This document shows positions 26,898 to 35,779 of a stretch of 64,000 bases of DNA, in pieces. Each line of letters starts with the position of its first letter. Positions within the stretch are counted from its first letter, which is position 1. The position numbers and the translations under genes were made by a program. Source of the stretch: Bacillus sp. V3B (GTDB taxonomy: Bacteria > Bacillota > Bacilli > Bacillales > Cytobacillaceae); NCBI RefSeq assembly GCF_024494465.1, contig NZ_JAETXM010000006.1:102974-166973 (forward strand). Direction: 5' to 3'. Below the pieces are notes generated by a model. The model was not told the origin of the DNA. It saw only the letters and a program-made list of their open reading frames with translations, and ran no database searches.

Positions 26898-27635
26898 ATG
26901 AATAGGTTAACAGAAACTAACCAAACAATGGAGAAATCGATGGCTAAAGAAATTAATTTAAAGGAAATCTTCGCGATTATTAAAAAGAGGCTTTGGATGG
27001 TTGCTGCACTAACTATTTTATTTGCTGTCATTGGATATACTTATAATCAATTTTCTACTACCCTACTATATCAATCTTCATCAAGAATTATCATTAAAGC
27101 AGGTGCTGAAGAACGAACAACACTTCAAGTTATTATGAGGGATTCAACAATTATGGAAAAAGTAGCAAAGGAACTGCAACTAGAACGATCATCAGGGGCG
27201 CTAGCTGGGCAAATTACGGTGCAAAGCATTGACACTTCTCAAGTAGTAAGTATTAGTGTGGTTGATACAGATCCTGAGATGGCAGCCAATATCGCCAATA
27301 CGACAGCAAAAATTTTTAAAGCAGAAATTCCTAACATTGTTGGTTTTAAAGATGTTCAATTACTATCTGATGCACAAGTCAATCCTTATCCAATAAATGA
27401 TAATGGCAATCGCACGATGATCATTAGTATTGTGCTTGGCCTAGTCGCTGGAATTGGGTTAGTATTTTTTCTAGATTCTTTAGATGACAGCATTCAATCA
27501 GGTCGTGATGTCGAGGATTATTTAGGAATTCCTGTATTAGGGAAAGTTTCTAAGATGAAAAAACGAAATTTTAAAAAAAAGAATCAAGCAAAACAGGAAG
27601 TAGAATTTAGAGGTGAAACAATTGGTACTAAGTAA
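26898..27635 (+). CDS. epsA: Wzz-type polysaccharide chain-length / kinase-activator membrane protein (EpsA-like)
   Basis: This 245-residue protein has two membrane helices, at about residues 33-53 and 174-194, flanking an extracellular Wzz domain. The second helix is preceded by the proline-rich NPYPINDN region. The cytoplasmic tail (DSLDDSIQSGRDVEDYLGIPVLG) is the part that activates the partner BY-kinase. AGGTGG precedes the ATG. It is the first gene of the operon, as in B. subtilis, and overlaps epsB. Confidence 0.92.
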   Translation: MNRLTETNQTMEKSMAKEINLKEIFAIIKKRLWMVAALTILFAVIGYTYNQFSTTLLYQSSSRIIIKAGAEERTTLQVIMRDSTIMEKVAKELQLERSSGALAGQITVQSIDTSQVVSISVVDTDPEMAANIANTTAKIFKAEIPNIVGFKDVQLLSDAQVNPYPINDNGNRTMIISIVLGLVAGIGLVFFLDSLDDSIQSGRDVEDYLGIPVLGKVSKMKKRNFKKKNQAKQEVEFRGETIGTK

Positions 27636-28281
27636 AATGAAGTTATTTTCTCCAGCGAAAAAGCGAAACTTAATTACCTATTCTTTTCCTGAATCGAAAA
27701 TTGCTGAGGAATTTAGAATCGTAAGGACGAATGTTCGAATCGTAACCAATGAGCAAAAACATAAAACTCTGGTTATTACGTCCCCAAATCCAGGGGAAGG
27801 AAAATCAACAGTTGCTGCGAACTTGGCTGTATCAATGGCACAACAAAAGGAAAAAATCTTACTCATTGATGCTAATTTAAGACGTCCTTCCTCTCATTTT
27901 ATTTTTAAGCTTCCCAATTCAGTCGGCTTAACTGATGTGTTAATTGGGCGATCATCCTTTGAAGAAGCTGTGCTACATACAGAAATAGGAAGGCTTGATG
28001 TACTAACAAGCGGAGAGATACCGAATAATCCTGCAGAGTTGCTTTCATCAAGAGTAATGAAAGATTTATTACAAAAAGTAGTGAAACAGTATGAGATGGT
28101 TTTAATCGATTCTTCCTCAATCCTAGAAGTAACAGATACAAAGATACTTACAAGTCAATGCGATGAAGTCCTTTTAGTTTGTCATAAAGGGGAAACAACA
28201 ATAGAGAGAGCAGCAGAAGCGAAAAAGGTATTAGAATTTGCTAAAGCAAATATATCTGGAGTTATTATGAACGAGATGTAA
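27622..28281 (+). CDS. epsB: BY-kinase (EpsB/CpsD-like), without tyrosine tail
   Basis: This is a bacterial tyrosine kinase of about 219 residues with the Walker A motif PNPGEGKST and Walker A' LLIDANLRRP. Two oddities are visible. Walker B reads VLIDSSSI where the family has a D(T/S)PP form, and the protein stops at GVIMNEM without the C-terminal tyrosine cluster that is normally autophosphorylated. AGAGGTG lies 6 bases before the TTG at 27622, my preferred start; a GTG at 27613 and an ATG at 27637 are alternatives. It should partner with EpsA to control polymer export, but its kinase activity is uncertain. Confidence 0.88.
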   Translation: MVLSKMKLFSPAKKRNLITYSFPESKIAEEFRIVRTNVRIVTNEQKHKTLVITSPNPGEGKSTVAANLAVSMAQQKEKILLIDANLRRPSSHFIFKLPNSVGLTDVLIGRSSFEEAVLHTEIGRLDVLTSGEIPNNPAELLSSRVMKDLLQKVVKQYEMVLIDSSSILEVTDTKILTSQCDEVLLVCHKGETTIERAAEAKKVLEFAKANISGVIMNEM

Positions 28282-28303
28282 TAAAATTTTTTTTACTTTT
28301 ATC

Positions 28304-28319
28304 GTTCTTTATAGAGAAT
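28304..28319 (+). promoter_or_regulatory. Third SinR-type box, downstream of epsB
   Basis: GTTCTTTATAGAGAAT matches the 16-mer except at two positions. It precedes the structured RNA region. No promoter is evident nearby. A weaker copy (12 of 16) lies at 28472-28487. Confidence 0.5.
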
Positions 28320-28330
28320 TGTTATAAATC

Positions 28331-28445
28331 AATGGTAATGTCTCCTTCCCATTATCGATGGAGGCACTCGATCATGCTGTGGGTTGAAAGATACCTTAGA
28401 CGCTAGTCGCCGAGAGTGTGATGTGAGGAGGGGTTAAATGCCCTA
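28331..28445 (+). ncRNA. Probable EAR (eps-associated RNA) antitermination element
   Basis: The intergenic region after epsB is unusually GC-rich and foldable, exactly where Bacillus eps operons carry the EAR element (between the second gene and the epsC end of the operon). Visible helices are GTCTCC (28340-28345) with GGAGGC (28360-28365), CACTC (28365-28369) with GAGTG (28414-28418), and the hairpin GAC-GCTA-GTC (28399-28408). The size is right (about 115 nt). EAR RNAs let RNA polymerase read through terminators in long eps operons. The identification rests on position and foldability, not on an alignment. Confidence 0.72.
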
Positions 28446-28451
28446 TTTATT

Positions 28452-28507
28452 AATAAAGTGTTTAATGATGCGTTCTTTACTAAGATCTTATCATTAAACA
28501 CTTTATT
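28452..28507. repeat. Perfect 18-bp inverted repeat after the EAR-like RNA
   Basis: AATAAAGTGTTTAATGAT (28452-28469) and ATCATTAAACACTTTATT (28490-28507) are exact complements, separated by 20 bases that contain GTTCTTT. No U tract follows, so it is not a normal terminator. It may stabilise or process the mRNA, or act as a DNA operator. Confidence 0.85.
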
Positions 28508-28534
28508 TACATTATTCACGAAGGAGATGTTGTT

Positions 28535-28675
28535 GTGAAGAATATTGATGGATATCCAAAATCAATTAAAAAAGCTGTTCGTTATATTAAGCAAGATGCG
28601 ACAAAGGAACAGCTAGAGCAGATTAGAAAACTGATCGATTATGCCATTAAGAGACGAAGTATGAATTTGGAATAA
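28535..28675 (+). CDS. 46-residue basic helical protein of unknown function
   Basis: This is a short ORF starting GTG behind an excellent site (AAGGAGATG, 7 bases away), with the product MKNIDGYPKSIKKAVRYIKQ followed by TKEQLEQIRKLIDYAIKRRS. It is predicted to be two helices, strongly charged. The second helix loosely recalls the SinI/SinR interaction helix (EEIRKYL), which is noteworthy in a SinR-controlled operon, but the similarity is too weak to assign a function. It ends 27 bases before epsC and is in the operon. Confidence 0.65.
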   Translation: MKNIDGYPKSIKKAVRYIKQDATKEQLEQIRKLIDYAIKRRSMNLE

Positions 28676-28702
28676 TCGTTCGTTATATAAAGGAGGGAGA
28701 GG

Positions 28703-30532
28703 ATGACGTATCCACAGAGATTGTCCTTATTCATTTTTATTGATTCATGTATTATTTTAACCTGCATATTTTTTAGTGGATTTTTAGTCAATGCAACCAT
28801 AAATGTCATGACTATTCCTATTATAGCTAGTTCTTTAGCACTCATATTAAGTCATCATCTTTTTTCGCTTCGATACAAGCTGTATAAAAAAGCTTGGGAA
28901 TATGCAAGTATTGGCGAATTATTAATCATTCTGAAAGTGGTCACCTTTTCTATTCTAGTTGCAGCACTTGTCCAACAAATTTTAGTTGGAGAAATTTTCT
29001 TCAGACTACTTGCCGTAACCTGGTCATTGCATCTGTTATTAATTGGAGGATCGCGTTTTTGCTGGAGGCTTTTTCGAGATTCTTTTATCATCAAGCCCTC
29101 TAATCAGAAACTGACATTGATCGTTGGTGCCGGTTCAGCAGGAACGATGATCGCAAGGCAGCTGTTAAAAAATCAGGAAGTAGATATCATCCCTGTTGGG
29201 TTTATTGATGATAATCCTCGAAAGCTCGATCTTGATATACTAGGTATTCCTGTTATTGGACAGGTTCGTGACATCGAGAAAGTAGTAAAAGAATTACGAA
29301 TTGAAAACATCATTATTGCCATCCCTTCATTAGAGAAAAAAGAATTAAATCAAATCTTTCAGGAGTGTGCAAAAACAACAGCGAAAACACAAATTCTTCC
29401 GATGCTGGAGGATATTGTAACAGGTAAATTATCCGTCAATCATTTCCGGGATGTCCAGGTCGAGGATTTGCTTGGTCGAGAGCAGGTAAAGCTTGATATC
29501 GAAGGAATATCAGACTATGTCACAGATAAAGTGGTGTTAGTGACGGGTGCCGGTGGATCAATTGGATCAGAGATTTGCCGCCAAATCTCGAACTTTCATC
29601 CAAGAAAATTAATTCTTCTTGGACACGGTGAAAATAGCATCTATACGATTGAGATGGAGCTAAAAGAAAAATATAGAGAGTCGAAGATTGAGTTTATTAC
29701 CGAGATTGCCGACCTGCAGGATGCAGAGAAAATGGCGATGGTAATGAGTATATATCAACCAAATGTTGTGTATCATGCAGCTGCGCATAAGCATGTTCCA
29801 TTAATGGAGCGAAATCCAGAAGAAGCAGTCAAAAACAATATTATTGGAACGATGAATGTCGCAAAAGCGGCGAGCTGGAGCGAAGTTGGAACCTTTGTGA
29901 TGATCTCCACAGACAAGGCTGTAAACCCGACAAGTGTCATGGGAGCGACAAAAAGGCTCGCTGAGATGATTATTCAAAACATGGATCGCACAAGCAAAAC
30001 GAAATTTGTCGCTGTTCGGTTTGGCAATGTTCTTGGAAGCAGAGGTAGCGTGATTCCACTTTTTAAAAAGCAAATTGAAAAAGGTGGACCTGTAACGGTA
30101 ACACATCCTGATATGGTTCGTTATTTTATGACGATTCCGGAAGCATCAAGATTGGTCATCCAAGCAGGCTCGCTTGCTAGAGGTGGGGAAATTTTTGTCT
30201 TAGATATGGGCGAGCCCGTAAAAATTGTCGACTTGGCAAAAAATCTAATCAAACTATCAGGTAATTCAATTGAAGAAATAGGAATTGAATTTTCAGGTAT
30301 ACGACCGGGAGAAAAGTTGTTTGAGGAATTGCTAAAACCAGATGAAATAAATGACAAGCAAGTGTATCCCAAAATTTATATTGGAAAGACATCCGAATTG
30401 TATATAGAAGAAATTAATGAAATTATTTCTACTTATATGCTCTTAGATAAAGATGCTTTAAGGGAGAAATTATTAAATCTAGCCAATCATCGGGTCGTTT
30501 CACAATCAGAACCGGTGGTGCCCACTACATGA
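28703..30532 (+). CDS. epsC: EpsC-like membrane UDP-sugar 4,6-dehydratase (CapD/FlaA1 family)
   Basis: The protein has 609 residues. Four N-terminal membrane helices are followed by a first Rossmann-like domain (VGAGSAGTMIARQLL) and then the catalytic extended-SDR domain with TGAGGSIGSEICRQI and a STDKAVNPTSVMGATKR active-site segment. It is expected to convert UDP-GlcNAc to a 4-keto-6-deoxy sugar, feeding the aminotransferase EpsN and acetyltransferase EpsM further down. AAAGGAGGGAGAGG precedes the ATG. The length matches B. subtilis EpsC. Confidence 0.93.
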   Translation: MTYPQRLSLFIFIDSCIILTCIFFSGFLVNATINVMTIPIIASSLALILSHHLFSLRYKLYKKAWEYASIGELLIILKVVTFSILVAALVQQILVGEIFFRLLAVTWSLHLLLIGGSRFCWRLFRDSFIIKPSNQKLTLIVGAGSAGTMIARQLLKNQEVDIIPVGFIDDNPRKLDLDILGIPVIGQVRDIEKVVKELRIENIIIAIPSLEKKELNQIFQECAKTTAKTQILPMLEDIVTGKLSVNHFRDVQVEDLLGREQVKLDIEGISDYVTDKVVLVTGAGGSIGSEICRQISNFHPRKLILLGHGENSIYTIEMELKEKYRESKIEFITEIADLQDAEKMAMVMSIYQPNVVYHAAAHKHVPLMERNPEEAVKNNIIGTMNVAKAASWSEVGTFVMISTDKAVNPTSVMGATKRLAEMIIQNMDRTSKTKFVAVRFGNVLGSRGSVIPLFKKQIEKGGPVTVTHPDMVRYFMTIPEASRLVIQAGSLARGGEIFVLDMGEPVKIVDLAKNLIKLSGNSIEEIGIEFSGIRPGEKLFEELLKPDEINDKQVYPKIYIGKTSELYIEEINEIISTYMLLDKDALREKLLNLANHRVVSQSEPVVPTT

Positions 30533-30550
30533 TTAGGAAGTGTTTAACAA

Positions 30551-31429
30551 ATGAAAGTTAGAAAAGCAATTATACCAGCTGCAGGACTAGGGACAAGATT
30601 TCTGCCAGCTACAAAAGCGATGCCAAAGGAAATGCTGCCAATTGTTGACAAGCCAACCATCCAATACATTGTCGAAGAAGCAATTGAATCCGGGATTGAA
30701 GACATCATTATCGTAACAGGAAAAGGCAAGCGTTCGATTGAAGATCACTTTGATCATTCATTTGAGCTAGAACAAAATCTGTTTGAAAAAGGAAAATTTA
30801 AATTGCTCGATGAAGTGCAAAAATCTTCCAAGCTTGTTGATATTCATTATATTCGGCAGAAGGAACCAAAAGGCTTAGGTCATGCCATTTGGTGTGCACG
30901 AAAGTTTATCGGAAACGAACCTTTTGCTGTTCTGTTAGGTGATGATATCGTCCAAGCAGAAAAGCCATGTTTAAAGCAGATGATGGAGCAATATGAGCGA
31001 TACAATGCCTCTATTCTTGGAGCGCAAATAGTATCTGATGATGAAGTTTCCAGATATGGAATAATTGGTGGAAAACAAATTGGAGAACGTTTTTACAGTG
31101 TAAACAGTCTAGTGGAAAAGCCTCGACAGGAGGAAGCTCCATCTAATTTGGCGATTATGGGCCGTTATATCTTAAATCCAATGATTTTTGACATTTTAAG
31201 CACACAACAGCCGGGAACAGGCGGGGAAATTCAGTTGACTGATGCCATTGCCGCTTTAAATGAACATGAAGCGGTCTATGCCTATGATTTTGAGGGTGTT
31301 CGCTATGATGTCGGAGAAAAATTTGGCTTTATTCAAACGACGATTGACTTCGCATTACAAAGAGAAGATTTACGGGATAAACTATTAAACTACTTATCCC
31401 ATGTCGTAGACAAAGAATATATTAAATAA
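30551..31429 (+). CDS. galU: UTP-glucose-1-phosphate uridylyltransferase
   Basis: This is a 292-residue nucleotidyltransferase with the motif [20 protein letters not shown], followed by [10 protein letters not shown] and [12 protein letters not shown]. It makes UDP-glucose, which GalE downstream can turn into UDP-galactose. It is located in the eps operon, 18 bases after epsC. It is probably a dedicated paralogue of the housekeeping GtaB. Confidence 0.95.
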   Translation: MKVRKAIIPAAGLGTRFLPATKAMPKEMLPIVDKPTIQYIVEEAIESGIEDIIIVTGKGKRSIEDHFDHSFELEQNLFEKGKFKLLDEVQKSSKLVDIHYIRQKEPKGLGHAIWCARKFIGNEPFAVLLGDDIVQAEKPCLKQMMEQYERYNASILGAQIVSDDEVSRYGIIGGKQIGERFYSVNSLVEKPRQEEAPSNLAIMGRYILNPMIFDILSTQQPGTGGEIQLTDAIAALNEHEAVYAYDFEGVRYDVGEKFGFIQTTIDFALQREDLRDKLLNYLSHVVDKEYIK

Positions 31430-31447
31430 GTGAATGGATGAACCTAT

Positions 31448-32599
31448 ATGCAAAAACGAGTCTTGTTTTGTGCAACAGTTGATTACCATTTTAGCAGCTT
31501 TCATTTGCCCTATATGAAGTGGTTCAAGGATCAAGGGTGGGAGGTTCATGTTGCCGCAGCCGGCAGTATGGACCTCCCTTTTACGGATCAAAAGTTTGAT
31601 ATTCCGATTGCAAGATCACCGTTTAATAGCAGGAATATAAAAGCCTACGCTGAGTTGAAAAATATTATTGATCATAATCATTATAAAATCATTCATTGTC
31701 ATACGCCAATGGGCGGGGTGCTTGCACGCCTTGCTGCAAGAAGGGCTAGAAAGAACGGTACAAAGGTGATTTATACAGCACACGGTTTTCATTTCTGCAA
31801 AGGTGCACCATTAGCAAATTGGCTTCTCTATTATCCAATTGAAAAAAATCTTGCGAAGTATACGGACTGTTTGATTACGATCAATACAGAGGATTATCAG
31901 TTGGCTAAAAAACGGTTTAAAGTAGAAACAATAGAACATGTTCATGGTGTTGGTGTGAATACAGACACTTTTAAGCCAATAGGGGAGGAACAAAAACAAC
32001 AGCTAAGACAAATGTATGGCTATCAAAAGGATGACTTTATCCTATTTTATGCAGCTGAATTTAATAGGAATAAAAATCAACAATTATTGCTAGAAGCACT
32101 AGCGATTGTAAAAGAAGAAGTTCCAAATGCTAGACTTCTGCTGGCAGGGAAAGGTCCTCTACAGATAGAGTGCGAGAAACTTGCCGAGCGTCTTGGGATT
32201 AAAGAGATGGTACATTTCCTTGGCTATCGGAATGATATCGAAACCCTATTGAAAATATCTGATGCGGCTGTTGCCTCAAGTCTTCGTGAAGGGCTGCCGG
32301 TTAATATGATGGAGGCTATGGCCTGTGGCTTGCCTGTTATTGCTACGGATAATAGAGGTCATCGAGAGCTTATTACAAATAATAAAAATGGCTGGATTAT
32401 TGATCCGCAAAAAGTAGAAGAGTTTGCTAAGAAAATGAAGTTGTTAACAATGGATACAGAACTCAAAAGTATATTAGGAAATAACGGTCGGAAAATAATG
32501 TTATCAACCTATAGTACAGCGAAAATTTTAGATGAGAAGAGTCATATCTACAAAGCTTATATGCGAGAAACGGAGGGTGAAAGGTGGGCAGTCCATTAA
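31448..32599 (+). CDS. epsD: GT4 glycosyltransferase, EpsD-like
   Basis: The protein has 383 residues with a GT-B fold. The N-terminal acceptor domain has CHTPMGGVLARLAAR and YTAHGFHFCKGAP, both typical of EpsD. The C-terminal donor domain has LLLAGKGPL, VHFLGYRNDI and the SLREGLPVNMMEAMACGLPV phosphate/sugar-binding loop. It transfers a sugar to the undecaprenyl-linked repeat unit at the cytoplasmic face. Its end overlaps the next gene by 16 bases. Confidence 0.88.
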   Translation: MQKRVLFCATVDYHFSSFHLPYMKWFKDQGWEVHVAAAGSMDLPFTDQKFDIPIARSPFNSRNIKAYAELKNIIDHNHYKIIHCHTPMGGVLARLAARRARKNGTKVIYTAHGFHFCKGAPLANWLLYYPIEKNLAKYTDCLITINTEDYQLAKKRFKVETIEHVHGVGVNTDTFKPIGEEQKQQLRQMYGYQKDDFILFYAAEFNRNKNQQLLLEALAIVKEEVPNARLLLAGKGPLQIECEKLAERLGIKEMVHFLGYRNDIETLLKISDAAVASSLREGLPVNMMEAMACGLPVIATDNRGHRELITNNKNGWIIDPQKVEEFAKKMKLLTMDTELKSILGNNGRKIMLSTYSTAKILDEKSHIYKAYMRETEGERWAVH

Positions 32600-33714
32600 G
32601 GATTTTACATGTAGTTGTCAATATGAACCGAGGTGGGGCAGAGACATTACTAATGAATTTATATCGTAACATTGACCACGCAAAAATTCAATTTGACTTT
32701 TTAACATGTAAGCCAGGTGCGTTTGATGATGAAATTAAAAATTTGGGAGGTAATATATTTCGCATTCCCTATATTTCAGAGGTTGGCCATTTTTCATATG
32801 TGAAAGCACTAAATAAGTTTTTTGAAGAGAATAATGAGTATCAAATTGTACATTCACATATGGATAAAATGAGTGGACTTGTTCTAAAGGCAACTAAAAA
32901 AGCAAATATTCCATATCGTATATCGCATAGTCATAATACGAGTAGTGAAGGAGGGGTTTCAGCAAGATTTTATAAATGGATGATTGGCAATTTAATTAAA
33001 CAAAATGCTACTCATTTACTTGCATGCTCTAATGAGGCTTCTAAATGGTTATTTAAAGCAAACTCAGACAAAGCATTTATATTAAAGAATGGAATTGAAT
33101 TGGATAAGTTTAAGGGTTCTTTAGAATTTAAATTTAAAAAAAGAGAAGAACTTCACTTGAGGAAAGATAGTTTTATTATTGGGCATGTTGGTAGATTCAA
33201 TCATCAAAAAAACCATTCTTTTTTAGTTGAGATTTTTTCTGAAGTTGTAAAACTAAATTCTAATGCATTTCTTGTATTAGTAGGTGATGGTCCTCTTAAA
33301 GGTGACATTCAAAGAAAAGTTAATGAATTAGGGTTGTTTAATAAAGTTAGATTTTTAGGGGTTAGGGATGATGTGCATCAAATCCTTCAAGCTTTTGATG
33401 TTATGTTGTTCCCTTCAATTCATGAAGGTTTGCCAGTGACTCTAGTTGAAGCACAAGGAGCAGGTTTACCTTGTGTTATTTCCAATGTGATCACAAACGA
33501 AGTTGATATTGGAGCAAGTTTAATACACTATGAAGATTTAAGAAATTCACTGCAAGGTTGGGCAAAGACGATCCTTCAAACCTCAAATAAAAGAATAGAT
33601 ACGTCTAAATACATAAACGAAAGTGGATTTGATATAAAAGCATCTTGCAAGTGGCTTGAAGAATACTATTGGAATTTAGTATTCGACAGCGGCGAAGCAA
33701 AAATTAGTGTTTAG
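32584..33714 (+). CDS. epsF: GT4 glycosyltransferase, EpsF-like
   Basis: This is a 376-residue GT-B glycosyltransferase. VVVNMNRGGAETLLMNLYRN at the N-terminus and VHSHMDKMSGLVL are the EpsF pattern. The donor site is FPSIHEGLPVTLVEAQGAGL. The start is GTG at 32584 behind GGAGGGTGAAAG, overlapping epsD. From here on the sequence becomes visibly more AT-rich, suggesting the variable, horizontally exchanged part of the locus. Confidence 0.88.
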   Translation: MGSPLRILHVVVNMNRGGAETLLMNLYRNIDHAKIQFDFLTCKPGAFDDEIKNLGGNIFRIPYISEVGHFSYVKALNKFFEENNEYQIVHSHMDKMSGLVLKATKKANIPYRISHSHNTSSEGGVSARFYKWMIGNLIKQNATHLLACSNEASKWLFKANSDKAFILKNGIELDKFKGSLEFKFKKREELHLRKDSFIIGHVGRFNHQKNHSFLVEIFSEVVKLNSNAFLVLVGDGPLKGDIQRKVNELGLFNKVRFLGVRDDVHQILQAFDVMLFPSIHEGLPVTLVEAQGAGLPCVISNVITNEVDIGASLIHYEDLRNSLQGWAKTILQTSNKRIDTSKYINESGFDIKASCKWLEEYYWNLVFDSGEAKISV

Positions 33715-33739
33715 ATTTTAAAAAGAAGGAGGTAAGTAA

Positions 33740-34870
33740 ATGTCAACTATATCATGTTGTATTCGACTTGGTGAAGTTCCTCTTCATCTCTACCATATTA
33801 CAGCAGGATTCCTTATGCTCCAAAGACAAAAGGTGATAAGTTTAAAAATTGAAAGATTAAAAAAAAATGATAAAAATAGAGTACCGTACAACATGATGGA
33901 AGTAATTGTGAATGAGAAAATAAGAGTTTTATATGATCTTAACGATGGTTACAACAATCTATTAACTGATGATCAGAATTATGTTGAATTTATGGATGAT
34001 CTGTTAAAAGACTTTGATTTTTGCTTTAAAAGAAGTTTTAGCAGTTTATATAATAAAGAATTACAACATAAAAATAAAATATTTCCATTAGGTTTAAACT
34101 ATATGGTTACGGTTAACCAAAATATTTCACATATACCAACGAGTAATGATCCCAATAAGGAGAAGTTAAAAAAGCTTTACCGTATGTTGCCATTTAGTGA
34201 ATATTATAATGGTCTCTATCATGTAGAGTCATTTGAAGATGTTCCTGTTAGAGACAAGGATCCTAACATCCTCTTTATGGCGAGGTTATGGGATACAAAA
34301 GGTGATAAAGAGTTACAGATTTCGGAATCAAAGAGTGAAGAGCGTGCATATATAAATGAAGTACGCGCGAAGTGTATTCGGTTATGTAGAAAAGAGTTCG
34401 GTAATCAGTTTTTCGGTGGTGTTTCTCCATCACCTTTTTCAAATAAATATTACCCAGATATTGTTATACAGGACAGCACGATTATGAAAAGAAATAACTA
34501 TTTAAGAAAAGTGAAGAAATCATCTATTTGTATAGCAACTATGGGATTACATGAGTCAATTGGGTGGAAGTTTGGCGAATATGTTGCTGCAAGTAAAGCG
34601 ATTGTAACAGAAGAACTTCATTATGAAGTACCTGGAAGTTTTGAAAATGGAAAAAACTATTTAACATTTAAAACTGCGGAAGATTGTGTAGAGCAGATAT
34701 ATCAATTACTTGATGATGATTATCGATATGAGATGAAAGTAAATAATTATAAATATTATCATCAATACGTGAGACCTGACCGACTAGTACTAAATAGTTT
34801 ACTTACCATAATAGAAAATGGAGGGGTAAAGGATGAGACCAACTCTAACCGTCTTTACGCCTACGTTTAA
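33740..34870 (+). CDS. Putative glycosyltransferase of unassigned family
   Basis: This 376-residue protein has a strong ribosome-binding site (AAGGAGGTAAG). Its last third looks like a GT-B donor domain (KKSSICIATMGLHESIGWKFGEY, followed by KAIVTEELHYEVPG), as in glycosyltransferases with little N-terminal conservation. The first ~50 residues show no known pattern. It overlaps the next gene by 38 bases. The sugar and linkage are unknown. Confidence 0.6.
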   Translation: MSTISCCIRLGEVPLHLYHITAGFLMLQRQKVISLKIERLKKNDKNRVPYNMMEVIVNEKIRVLYDLNDGYNNLLTDDQNYVEFMDDLLKDFDFCFKRSFSSLYNKELQHKNKIFPLGLNYMVTVNQNISHIPTSNDPNKEKLKKLYRMLPFSEYYNGLYHVESFEDVPVRDKDPNILFMARLWDTKGDKELQISESKSEERAYINEVRAKCIRLCRKEFGNQFFGGVSPSPFSNKYYPDIVIQDSTIMKRNNYLRKVKKSSICIATMGLHESIGWKFGEYVAASKAIVTEELHYEVPGSFENGKNYLTFKTAEDCVEQIYQLLDDDYRYEMKVNNYKYYHQYVRPDRLVLNSLLTIIENGGVKDETNSNRLYAYV

Positions 34871-35735
34871 TCGTGCTTATACTCTTCATAAATGCTATGA
34901 GAGTCTTAAACGGCAGACTTGTAACGATTTTGAATGGCTCATTATTGATGATGGCTCAAGTGACAATACAAAGGAATTAGTTAAAGATTGGATTCTAGAA
35001 AACAAAGTACAAATTCGCTATATTTATCAAGAAAATCAAGGAATGCATGGTGCTCATAATACAGCCTACGAAAATATAGATACAGAGCTTAATGTATGTA
35101 TTGATTCAGATGATTATATGCCAGATGGTGCTGTAGAAAAAATTATTCGATTTTGGAATAAGTATGGTAGTGATAAGTTTGCAGGGATTGTAGGGTTAGA
35201 TGCTACAGAAGATGGAAAAATAATTGGAACAACTTTACCTGATCATTTAACCTCTTCTACTTTATCAGATTTACATGGTAAATATAAGGTGAAAGGTGAC
35301 AAGAAATTAGTATATAGAACAGGCTTAACAAAAAAAGTTCCATCGTATCCGTTATATCCTGGAGAAAAGTATTGTCCACTCAGTTATAAGTATATTTTGA
35401 TTGATCAGGAATGTCCGCTACTTTTAATGAATGAAATTTTATGTCATGTAGAGTATTTAGAAGATGGATCAAGCTTAAATATTATTAAACAATACAAAAA
35501 AAATCCTAGAGGCTTTTCCTTTTTTAGAAAAACAGCGATGAAATATGCGCCTACTTATAAGGAGAAATTTAGAGAATCGATTCATTATGTTTCTAGTAAT
35601 CTCATGATAAAGAATAAGAGATATTTATTAGAATCTCCAAGTAAATGGACGACTTTATTAGCAACTCCATTTGGATTTGCTTTATATTTGTATATTCAAA
35701 ATACTGGTAAATCAACGATTTTGAAAGTCGACTAA
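34833..35735 (+). CDS. GT2 family glycosyltransferase
   Basis: This is a 300-residue GT-A transferase. TPTFNRAYTLHKCYESLKRQ starts the fold, IIDDGSSDNT binds nucleotide and CIDSDDYM supplies the DxD metal site. GGAGGGGTAAAGG lies directly before the ATG. A C-terminal hydrophobic stretch may contact the membrane. The donor sugar cannot be read from the sequence. Confidence 0.88.
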   Translation: MRPTLTVFTPTFNRAYTLHKCYESLKRQTCNDFEWLIIDDGSSDNTKELVKDWILENKVQIRYIYQENQGMHGAHNTAYENIDTELNVCIDSDDYMPDGAVEKIIRFWNKYGSDKFAGIVGLDATEDGKIIGTTLPDHLTSSTLSDLHGKYKVKGDKKLVYRTGLTKKVPSYPLYPGEKYCPLSYKYILIDQECPLLLMNEILCHVEYLEDGSSLNIIKQYKKNPRGFSFFRKTAMKYAPTYKEKFRESIHYVSSNLMIKNKRYLLESPSKWTTLLATPFGFALYLYIQNTGKSTILKVD

Positions 35736-35779
35736 TATTAATGGAATAAGAGTGATTTTAGAAGAAAGGATTTCTAAAT

